Below are positions 1 to 5,039 of a stretch of 8,447 nt of DNA, in pieces. Both the position numbers and the translations under genes were made by a program. The notes beneath the pieces were generated by a model. That model saw only the letters and a list, made by a program, of their open reading frames with translations, searched no databases and was not told the DNA's origin. Source of the stretch: Pseudomonadota bacterium. GTDB taxonomy: Bacteria; Chloroflexota; Ktedonobacteria; Ktedonobacterales; JACDGC01. Numbering within the stretch: the first letter of the stretch is position 1; every line of letters starts with the position of its first letter. The stretch covers positions 1 through 8,447 of the forward strand of contig JAJPKG010000248.1 of the NCBI GenBank assembly GCA_021323815.1. The letters are read 5' to 3'.

Positions 1-1
1 G

Positions 2-62
2 TAGCCCGGAGGGCTTTGTTTCTCGAGCCAGGTGGGTTTACCCCCCGGCGGGCGCGACCCGC
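2..62. repeat. Three-hairpin dispersed repeat, copy A
   Basis: Three short hairpins follow one another. The first is AGCCC-GGA-GGGCT at 3-15. The second is an imperfect GC-rich stem around a TTTA loop at about 28-48. The third is GCGGG-CGCGA-CCCGC at 48-62. The first 50 bases align with 5772-5820 at roughly three quarters identity, sharing AGCCCGGAGGG at one end and TTTACC-CCCGG-GG at the other, and the order of the hairpins is the same. The copy lies just downstream of a minus-strand stop codon at 100, a usual place for such repeats. It may continue left of the window. No coding capacity is seen in 1-99. Confidence 0.6.
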
Positions 63-99
63 GCTCCCCTTGCCATTCACGATCCGTCTGCCTGGAGCC

Positions 100-262
100 T
101 TATACATCACCTTTGGACACACGCAGATCATACAGCGGCAGCCCGGTGCGTTTCTTGACCTCGTAGTTCAGCATATCGATCATCTGGTTGTAGTCTTCAT
201 AAGGTATGGTGGCAGCGAAGATCGACCAATTGGACTTTGGCAGATAGCGCCAGGTGCCGATT
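100..262 (-). pseudogene. 3' remnant of an unidentified gene
   Basis: Beyond the stop of the TIR-WD40 gene, a different minus-strand frame stays open to a TAA at 100-102. It reads like real protein: it starts near EIGTWRYLPKSNWSIF, continues through ATIPYEDYNQMIDMLNYEV and ends KKRTGLPLYDLRVSKGDV. About two thirds of its codons end in G or C, as in the neighbouring genes. No ATG, GTG or TTG lies in frame near the point where coding character begins; the first in-frame ATG upstream (297) is inside the WD40 gene. The segment is therefore either the tail of a gene that has lost its front, or a former C-terminal extension of the WD40 protein separated by a frameshift near 263. I do not recognise the family. 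Confidence 0.45.
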
Positions 263-1777
263 TCACCGCACGCGCCACACCTGCACCGTGTGATCATCGC
301 TGCCCGATGCGATGCGCGTGCCGTCGGGCGACCAACTGATCTCGTTGACCCAGCCGGCGTGCTGGCGATAGACCAGCATCGTCGTGCCGGTCAGCGCGTG
401 CCAGACGCGCACCGTGTGATCTTCCCCGCCGGACGCGATGTATTGCCCGTCAGGCGACCAGGCGATGGGATAGACCTCGCCGGTGTGTTCGGTGTAAACG
501 CGCACATCCGTGCCGGTGGCGGGGTCCCACACGCGCACCGTGCCGTCGGCGCTGGACGTGGCCAGATAGCGCCCATCCGGCGACCAGCGGACGCGCAGGA
601 CCAGCGAGGTATGCCTGGTATAGGTCAAGATCAACGCGCCGGTGGTGGGATTCCATACCTGGGCAGTGTTGTCGAAGCCACAAGAGGCGATGGTTTTGCC
701 GTCGGGCGACCACGCCACGCCGTTTACCCGCATCGTATGCCCCGTGTAACTCAGCACGGTTTCCTTCGTGCGCGAATCCCAGATCTTGACCGTCGTGTCA
801 AGGCTGCCGGTGGCGATGAGTTGCTCAGCAGGCGACCACGCCACGCAATCCACATCTTTGCTGTGGCCGTGATAGTCTTCTAGCAGATCCAGCGTATTGG
901 GATCCCAGATCTGCGCCGTGAAATCTTCCGAGACGGAGGCGATGCGGCGCGAGTGATGCGCCCAGGCAATCTCGCGGATCGCCATGTCGTGGCCGTAATA
1001 GATGAGCGCGTGGCTGCCGTCGAGAGCGTTCCAGATCTGCACGGTGGTGTCGCCGTTCATGTCGCCGCCCCCGCCGGAAGCAATGCGCATGCCATCGGGC
1101 GACCACGCCACGCCATACACACGCGACGAGTGCCCGCGATAGGTGAGGATGCGCGATCCTGGTCCCGTCGCGGGAAGCGGCGTCGCGGTGACATAGATGA
1201 TGCGCTTGGTCGGGCGAATCAGCCTACCGGCAAAGATGGTGATGCCCGCTGTCGCCAGCATGGTCCCCACAAAACCGGCGCTGAGCAACAACCGCCGGCG
1301 CGTGATGCCGCGCTGTGGTTGCCGCACAAGCTGCGTCGCGCGCTCGCTGATGGGCGCGCCGGGGAGAGTGATGTTGCCCCAGAGGACCTTCGCCAACTGC
1401 GCGACCACATCGGCATAGGGATGATCAACGGCATTGAGGATGTGGAATGCATGCCAGGTTGGCGGCTCTGGTTCCAGGCTGGTGGGAGCGATCTGCAAGG
1501 CGATGGCACCGCGCAATTGGCCCTCGCGCACGGCAGCCAGCGCCAGCCGCGCCTCGGCGCGCACCAAAGAGGATTGCAAAGCCTCAGGCGTCTGCACCAC
1601 CACGAACCAATCACAGTGCTGCAAGGCCGCCGACAATTGCTCCACCGGCGTCACGCCTTCCGGTTGCGGCGCGACCCACACGTCGATGCCCTGCTGGATG
1701 AGATCTTGCGCCAGCCGCAGCGCGAAAGCGTCATCTTGTGGGCTGCGGCTGATGAAGACGCGCGGCGTGGCATTCAT
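263..1777 (-). CDS. TIR domain / transmembrane / seven-blade WD40 protein
   Basis: A 504-residue protein in three parts. Residues 4-135 form a TIR domain: the first strand is RVFIS, followed by DDAFALRLAQDL, CDWFVVV and SSLVRAEARLAL. E75 sits where the NADase glutamate of TIR enzymes lies, but the usual Trp of the S-x-W-V-x-x-E motif is Leu71, and the BB loop is atypical. A hydrophobic helix spans about 163-184, preceded by TRRRLLL, which resembles a Tat signal (T/S-R-R-x-F/L-L). Seven WD40 repeats fill 209-504, each about 42 residues and ending IW/VW; repeat 1 has five extra residues (GGDMN). A complete seven-blade propeller is expected. The positive residues suggest TIR inside and propeller outside, though the helix has basic residues on both sides. 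The ATG has only a weak GGGGAA upstream. The likely role is ligand or partner sensing coupled to a TIR signal or effector; the substrate is unknown. Confidence 0.9.
   Translation of the reverse strand: MNATPRVFISRSPQDDAFALRLAQDLIQQGIDVWVAPQPEGVTPVEQLSAALQHCDWFVVVQTPEALQSSLVRAEARLALAAVREGQLRGAIALQIAPTSLEPEPPTWHAFHILNAVDHPYADVVAQLAKVLWGNITLPGAPISERATQLVRQPQRGITRRRLLLSAGFVGTMLATAGITIFAGRLIRPTKRIIYVTATPLPATGPGSRILTYRGHSSRVYGVAWSPDGMRIASGGGGDMNGDTTVQIWNALDGSHALIYYGHDMAIREIAWAHHSRRIASVSEDFTAQIWDPNTLDLLEDYHGHSKDVDCVAWSPAEQLIATGSLDTTVKIWDSRTKETVLSYTGHTMRVNGVAWSPDGKTIASCGFDNTAQVWNPTTGALILTYTRHTSLVLRVRWSPDGRYLATSSADGTVRVWDPATGTDVRVYTEHTGEVYPIAWSPDGQYIASGGEDHTVRVWHALTGTTMLVYRQHAGWVNEISWSPDGTRIASGSDDHTVQVWRVR
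266..1153 (-). repeat. 126-bp tandem repeats encoding the WD40 propeller
   Basis: The DNA repeats with a 126-bp period. The 8-mer GGCGACCA (plus strand; codes for the W-S-P part of each blade) occurs at 327, 453, 579, 705 and 831, all exactly 126 bp apart, and again at 1098. The expected copy at 957 has diverged (protein AWAHHS). The distance from 957 to 1098 is 141 bp, explained by a 15-bp insertion in repeat 1. The even spacing suggests growth by duplication of one blade unit. Confidence 0.85.
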
Positions 1778-1860
1778 GGACGTTCCCCGTGATGTAGGAG
1801 CATGTGTATCGCGCCCTTATTTCACCATCACACCTGTTAGATGCGACCGTCGTTGCTGCT

Positions 1861-1889
1861 ATCATATCATGCCGCGGGCGGCCTGGCGA
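1861..1889 (-). promoter_or_regulatory. Probable promoter of the TIR-WD40 gene
   Basis: On the minus strand, TCGCCA (-35, 4 of 6 matches) at 1889-1884 is followed after 17 bp by TATGAT (-10, 5 of 6) at 1866-1861. A TG one base before the -10 makes it an extended -10 element (TGaTATGAT). Transcription would begin near 1854, leaving a leader of roughly 77 bases. Confidence 0.4.
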
Positions 1890-1912
1890 GATGGCGCGAA
1901 TATGCCATCTCA

Positions 1913-1941
1913 TTGACACTGCCGCATCCTGCTGATATGCT
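1913..1941 (+). promoter_or_regulatory. Probable promoter of the paralogous membrane protein pair
   Basis: A perfect TTGACA (-35) at 1913-1918 is followed after exactly 17 bp by TATGCT (-10, 4 of 6) at 1936-1941, with an extended -10 TG at 1933-1934 (TGaTATGCT). The start of transcription would be near 1948, giving a leader of about 56 bases before the ATG at 2004. It lies back to back with the promoter of the TIR-WD40 gene. Confidence 0.6.
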
Positions 1942-2003
1942 GCATGTGATTCGATAACAGAAAGTACCTCGAAAAATCCCTTCATGAAAGGAGCAATGAA
2001 ATC

Positions 2004-2564
2004 ATGGTGGCGCATATTATGGCGCTGGCGGGATCGCCCCCGCCGGAATTATACCTTCCCTCATTGGGCGATGCATTATTAGGTTGGATCATGGGCATTG
2101 CGATCATGGTCGGGCCGTTCGCGCTGGTGGCGGCAAGCTGGCAGCGGCGGCATGGCCGCTGGTGGTATCTCTTCACGCAATGGAATTCGCTGGCATTCTG
2201 GCTGCTGGTGTCAGGCTCGGTCGTCGCGGCGGTCGGCATGTTCAGCTTGCTGGGGATGATTCCCGCCTGGCAGACGACCTGGAATGCGTGGTATCTGAGC
2301 ATCGTCACCGCTAACCAGGGCAGCGCAGATGCCAACGTGTTCACCTGGCTGCAAAGCGTGGAGCAGCAATATGCCTTTGCCTTGCAGGTGACGGCCAGCA
2401 TCGTGTTTTTGCTTGGCGCGGCGGCGGCGGCCATCGGGCAATCGCGCCTGGCGCGCAAGATGGCGTTTTTCCAGCGCAAAGGCTCGGATGATTGGCTTGT
2501 CTCGCCCGCTGAAGAGCCGGCACCCACCTCGCTGCGTCGTCCCACGCATCCGCTGGCGGGCTAG
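2004..2564 (+). CDS. Small membrane protein, paralogue 1
   Basis: A 186-residue protein with three predicted membrane helices at about 24-45, 63-85 and 123-145, a cytoplasm-like basic stretch at 47-52 (WQRRHG) and a hydrophilic, proline-rich tail. AAGGAG at 1988-1993 lies 10 bases before the chosen ATG; the ATG at 1996 is too close to it and opens a short frame. The family is unknown to me. The protein is clearly a paralogue of the next gene: Q59-W60, W66-L-L-V-x-G71, P87-A-W-Q90 and W93 occupy identical positions in both, and both have F-x-W-L near 111-116. The segment between helices 2 and 3, with the conserved PAWQ motif, is about 40 residues and probably faces outside if the basic loop is inside. 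It is probably cotranscribed with its paralogue, 33 bp downstream. Confidence 0.8.
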   Translation: MVAHIMALAGSPPPELYLPSLGDALLGWIMGIAIMVGPFALVAASWQRRHGRWWYLFTQWNSLAFWLLVSGSVVAAVGMFSLLGMIPAWQTTWNAWYLSIVTANQGSADANVFTWLQSVEQQYAFALQVTASIVFLLGAAAAAIGQSRLARKMAFFQRKGSDDWLVSPAEEPAPTSLRRPTHPLAG

Positions 2565-2597
2565 GCGGCTTTCTCTCAATATCTAAGGATGGTACCA

Positions 2598-3146
2598 ATG
2601 ACTGCGGTGCTTTCTGTTGCCGGTCTCGCCGCGCCGCCGGCTTTCGGCGTGCCGGCCTTGTTTGATGCGTTTTGGGGCTGGCTGCTCACGCTGGTGGTGC
2701 TCGCTCTTCCCTTTGTGCTGCTTGCTTTCCGCACGCACCGCGTTTTTGGCCACTGGACGCGCCTTTTCGCCCAATGGCGTCGCAGGTCGTGGTGGCTGCT
2801 GGTGACAGGCGCGGTGACGCTGAGTGGAGGCGTCTTCGTGCAAGTGGGCGCGCTGCCGGCCTGGCAGGGACGCTGGGCCGCATGGTTCGCCGCCGCCCAG
2901 GCGAGCGATCCCGCGCATCGTCCAGCGTTCGACTGGCTGGCGCAGATGCATGAGCGGCTGGCGCAACTGGTGCAGGTGGGCGCGCTGGCGCTCATGCTCG
3001 CCGGAATCGCCGCGCTCGCCGTCAGCATTCGCCATCTGGTGCGCAATGTGCTGGTGCGCCGCCGGGCCGTTCCCGCCACCCCCGACTGGGTGATGCTCGG
3101 CCCGCCCCCCGTCGCGCCGCCCGATCTCGAATCGCCGCTCAATTGA
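2598..3146 (+). CDS. Small membrane protein, paralogue 2
   Basis: A 182-residue protein with predicted membrane helices at about 24-44, 64-85 and 124-146, a basic loop between helices 1 and 2 (RTHRVFGHW, RRR at 61-63), and a proline-rich tail. From the ATG at 2598 its conserved residues (Q59-W60, WLLV-x-G at 66-71, PAWQ at 87-90, W93) carry the same numbers as in the preceding gene, which supports this start over the in-frame ATG at 2589. AAGG at 2585-2588 is 9 bases from 2598, and the upstream ATG overlaps this ribosome binding site. The two genes look like an old tandem duplication: the frame is well conserved but most other residues differ. The function is unknown; two related three-helix subunits could form a heteromeric membrane complex, which is inference only. 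Confidence 0.8.
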   Translation: MTAVLSVAGLAAPPAFGVPALFDAFWGWLLTLVVLALPFVLLAFRTHRVFGHWTRLFAQWRRRSWWLLVTGAVTLSGGVFVQVGALPAWQGRWAAWFAAAQASDPAHRPAFDWLAQMHERLAQLVQVGALALMLAGIAALAVSIRHLVRNVLVRRRAVPATPDWVMLGPPPVAPPDLESPLN

Positions 3147-3200
3147 GCTTAGCGTCGGTGGTTGAAACCGCGTCTATGGAGCCATTCAGCCGATGCGTAG

Positions 3201-3221
3201 GGGCGATGGCATGTCTCGCCC
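3201..3221. repeat. Short GC-rich hairpin in the gene-free region
   Basis: GGGCGA at 3201-3206 pairs with TCGCCC at 3216-3221 around a 9-base loop. It lies 55 bp after the stop of the second membrane protein. No T-run follows, so it is not a typical Rho-independent terminator; it may be part of a dispersed hairpin repeat or slow transcription coming from the membrane pair. Confidence 0.3.
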
Positions 3222-3260
3222 GCCACCAGATCTGATGGAAGTGCAGCATAATCGGGACTT

Positions 3261-3301
3261 CTATCCACAATTCGCGGAGTTATCCACCGATCTTATCCAC
3301 A
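3261..3301 (+). promoter_or_regulatory. Cluster of three DnaA-box-like sites
   Basis: Three 9-mers lie in the same direction within 41 bp: CTATCCACA (3261-3269), TTATCCACC (3280-3288) and TTATCCACA (3293-3301). The last is the classical DnaA box (TTATNCACA); the other two each differ at one position. Starts are 19 and 13 bp apart. The cluster lies about 56 bp upstream of the -35 element of the iron-sulfur carrier gene. It could be a DnaA-controlled promoter element, a DnaA-titrating site, or part of an origin. No dnaA or dnaN gene is in the window, so I do not call an origin. The rest of 3147-3450 holds the hairpin at 3201 and the promoter at 3357; I see no gene there. Confidence 0.5.
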
Positions 3302-3356
3302 TATGAACATCTGTTTGGAACAGAGATTCAATGCTTCATTTTGGGTAGTTTTGGGG

Positions 3357-3385
3357 TTGCGTCGGCAGTGGAAGTGCCGTATAAT
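3357..3385 (+). promoter_or_regulatory. Promoter of the iron-sulfur carrier gene
   Basis: A perfect TATAAT at 3380-3385 lies 17 bp after TTGCGT (3 of 6 matches to TTGACA, including the TTG) at 3357-3362. Transcription would begin near 3392, with a leader of about 59 bases that ends in a strong GGAGG site. Confidence 0.6.
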
Positions 3386-3450
3386 TGGAAGGAACACACT
3401 GGTGCCATAGCGCGGCCAGTTGCACTCGCGTTTCTTTGGAGGAATGACAC

Positions 3451-3867
3451 ATGGCGGATACCACCATCAACCCGCAAGATGCTGCCGTTGAGACGGAACA
3501 GCAGATCGTGACGCTGACTCCCCTGGCGGCGTCAAAAGTGCGGGAATTGCTGGAGGCCGAGGGCGACCCGGAACTGGCCCTGCGCGTTTTTGTAGCGAGC
3601 GGCGGCTGCTCGGGCTTTCAATATCAAATGGCGCTGACCCCCGCCGAAGAAGATGATATCGTCACCGAATTCGACGGCATTCGCGTGCTGGTTGATCCCA
3701 TCAGCGCGGAATACATCGCCGGCAGCGAGATCGATTACAGCGAGAGCCTGATGGGCGCGGGCTTCACCGTCCACAACCCCAACGCGGTCTCAAGCTGCGG
3801 CTGCGGCCATTCCTTCCGCACGGCGGATGGCGGCGGCGAGGCGCGCTCCTGCGGCTGCGGCCACTAA
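3451..3867 (+). CDS. HesB/IscA-type (A-type) iron-sulfur cluster carrier
   Basis: A 138-residue cytoplasmic protein of the A-type carrier family, which takes up Fe-S clusters or iron from an assembly scaffold and passes them to apo-enzymes. The domain runs from about 19 to 123. The three ligand cysteines are present: C53 in GGCSGFQY and C116, C118 in SSCGCGHSF. The family hallmark of strands around FVASGGCSG and the helix at AASKVRELLEAEG are also clear. The N-terminal 18 residues and the last 15 extend the usual core of roughly 105-115 residues. The C-terminal extension ends RSCGCGH, a second copy of the ligand motif with C134 and C136. GGAGG at 3438-3442 lies 8 bases before the ATG. The gene has its own promoter and no neighbouring isc or suf genes in the window, so it appears to be a stand-alone carrier. 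Confidence 0.95.
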   Translation: MADTTINPQDAAVETEQQIVTLTPLAASKVRELLEAEGDPELALRVFVASGGCSGFQYQMALTPAEEDDIVTEFDGIRVLVDPISAEYIAGSEIDYSESLMGAGFTVHNPNAVSSCGCGHSFRTADGGGEARSCGCGH

Positions 3868-3881
3868 GCAAACGGACCCAC

Positions 3882-4020
3882 GCCCCACCCCCAGCCCCCT
3901 CCCCATCCTGCGGATAGAGAGGCGAGATCGCTCAGAGGCATCGCAGCGTTGATCTACGCGATCATCGAACTGAATGGTCTCCCCTCTTCAGCTTCGCTAG
4001 GGAGGGGCCGGGGGTGGGGC
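3882..4020. repeat. MITE-like element with about 21-bp terminal inverted repeats
   Basis: The left arm begins GCCCCACCCCCAGCCCC at 3882 and runs to about 3904. The right arm at 4000-4020 is its inverted complement with one mismatch and one single-base gap. The arms enclose roughly 95 bp with no convincing gene. A smaller inverted pair, CCCCTC (3981-3986) against GAGGGG (4002-4007), sits inside at the right. The layout is like a non-autonomous inverted-repeat element, but the arms could equally make a long hairpin that separates transcription of the flanking genes. No clear target-site duplication was found. Confidence 0.5.
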
Positions 4021-4027
4021 CTTTCTG

Positions 4028-4060
4028 GCTCGAAAAAGAATTTTTCCTATGGGAAAAGGC
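4028..4060. other. AT-rich hairpins before a membrane protein gene
   Basis: Just right of the inverted-repeat element, GAAAAA-GAA-TTTTTC and TTTTCC-TATG-GGAAAA form two overlapping hairpins that cannot both exist at once. The second would bury part of the AAAAGG ribosome binding site (4054-4059) of the gene starting at 4069. This could modulate its translation; that is inference. Confidence 0.3.
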
Positions 4061-4068
4061 TTTTGCAG

Positions 4069-4383
4069 ATGACGCTGGCGATATCTTTATTATTTGGCCT
4101 GGGTCAGATTGTAGCAGGGGCCGTGCTGGTGTGGCGCTTGCTGGCTGCCCGGCGGTGGACACACCGGAATCGCGTCATCGGCGCGCTGGCAGGAATCTGG
4201 TTGCTGGTCAGCGGCGGTGGCGAGTGCCTGGTGGCAGGGGCAGAGGCGTTGCATCGTGCCGGCATCCCCGCCTTGCGCGCCCATGTGGATGCCGTGCTGC
4301 TGGGCGTGACGGTGGCGCTTTTCGTCGCGCTGGCGGCGTACCTTCTGGTGATGCGCGCCGCCAGACTGGACCGCGTGGCATAA
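4069..4383 (+). CDS. Small three-helix membrane protein, unknown function
   Basis: A 104-residue, very hydrophobic protein with three predicted helices at about 3-25, 36-58 and 70-97. Basic residues follow helix 1 (LLAARRWTHRNR), suggesting that this loop is cytoplasmic, and the C-terminus (RAARLDR) is basic too. I place the start at the ATG at 4069 because AAAAGG lies 9 bases upstream and hydrophobic coding character begins there; a longer in-frame extension to 3949 would translate the inverted-repeat element and has no ribosome binding site. No motif suggests an enzyme. The stop TAA is 35 bp before the next gene, which is likely to be cotranscribed. Confidence 0.7.
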   Translation: MTLAISLLFGLGQIVAGAVLVWRLLAARRWTHRNRVIGALAGIWLLVSGGGECLVAGAEALHRAGIPALRAHVDAVLLGVTVALFVALAAYLLVMRAARLDRVA

Positions 4384-4418
4384 TACGATCAGCACCAATT
4401 TTTTCGAGGATGACGCGC

Positions 4419-5039
4419 ATGGCATCTGAAGCGAGTGAGACGACCCCGGCAACAAAGCCCATCCCCACTGAAGCAGAATTGCGCGCCAGCGAAGAGCGAC
4501 GCAAGCGGGCGCAGACCGGCGAAGCGGCAAGCGGCCTGTGGCAGCGCATTCACTTCCGCCGCGCCATCATCGAGGGGACGATCATCTATGCCCTGTGGCG
4601 GTTGCTGGAACTGGTGCCGCCCACCGTCTGGCCGGCGGTGCTCTTCCCCTTCATCTTACTGGGATTGCTCGTCTTACGCTTCTTGCCGCCGGTGTGGGCT
4701 TCGTTGCGCCTCATCGCCACGCGCCGCGAAAAGATGAGCCGCCGCTTCTTCGCGCTAGCCGGGTTGCTGGCGACCACCTGCCTCGGCGCGGACGTCCTCA
4801 TCGCCCTGGTGGTGGGCGATCCCGCGCAGCCCTTCGGCGGCCCCACCTTTGGGCCGGATCTGCCGCGCTTTTTCAGTCGCGCGCATCCCCTGAGTTTCGG
4901 CGCGTTTTTGGTGAGCGAGCTGGCGGCATATGGTCTGCTGCTGGCCTATTTCCTCATCGCCACCATTTGCACGCGGTTGGCGCAGGGCGGTTTCTTGCGC
5001 TTCACCATGCCATCGGGGAATGGCCGCGTGACGTTGTAG
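4419..5039 (+). CDS. Membrane protein of unknown function
   Basis: A 206-residue protein. The first 47 residues are hydrophilic and charged, with a likely short helix (EAELRASEERRKRAQ at about 18-32). About four hydrophobic segments follow, near 50-66, 70-90, 109-132 and 158-188, with a basic loop between (LIATRREKMSRR at 98-109). A proline- and glycine-rich stretch (GDPAQPFGGPTFGPDLP, 133-149) probably lies outside the membrane. GAGG at 4406-4409 is 9 bases before the chosen ATG; an in-frame ATG at 4410 overlaps this site and is less likely. I do not recognise the family. The last 285 bp are overlapped on the other strand by the frame of the convergent membrane protein. This strand has the coding character there, because its translation is ordered into helices. 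Confidence 0.75.
   Translation: MASEASETTPATKPIPTEAELRASEERRKRAQTGEAASGLWQRIHFRRAIIEGTIIYALWRLLELVPPTVWPAVLFPFILLGLLVLRFLPPVWASLRLIATRREKMSRRFFALAGLLATTCLGADVLIALVVGDPAQPFGGPTFGPDLPRFFSRAHPLSFGAFLVSELAAYGLLLAYFLIATICTRLAQGGFLRFTMPSGNGRVTL

Noticed and set aside
266..1153. Regular 126-bp spacing as a possible CRISPR-like array or satellite
   Set aside because: The period equals 42 codons and is fully explained by WD40 blades in an open frame.
254..1792. Long plus-strand open frames opposite the TIR-WD40 gene (254-883 and 953-1792)
   Set aside because: They are antisense frames of a GC-rich repeat gene; the translations are Arg/His/Gly-rich with a 42-residue echo of the WD40 period, while the minus strand gives clear domains.
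3949..4068. A longer start for the small membrane protein
   Set aside because: It would translate the arm of the inverted-repeat element and has no ribosome binding site; the ATG at 4069 has AAAAGG at the right distance.
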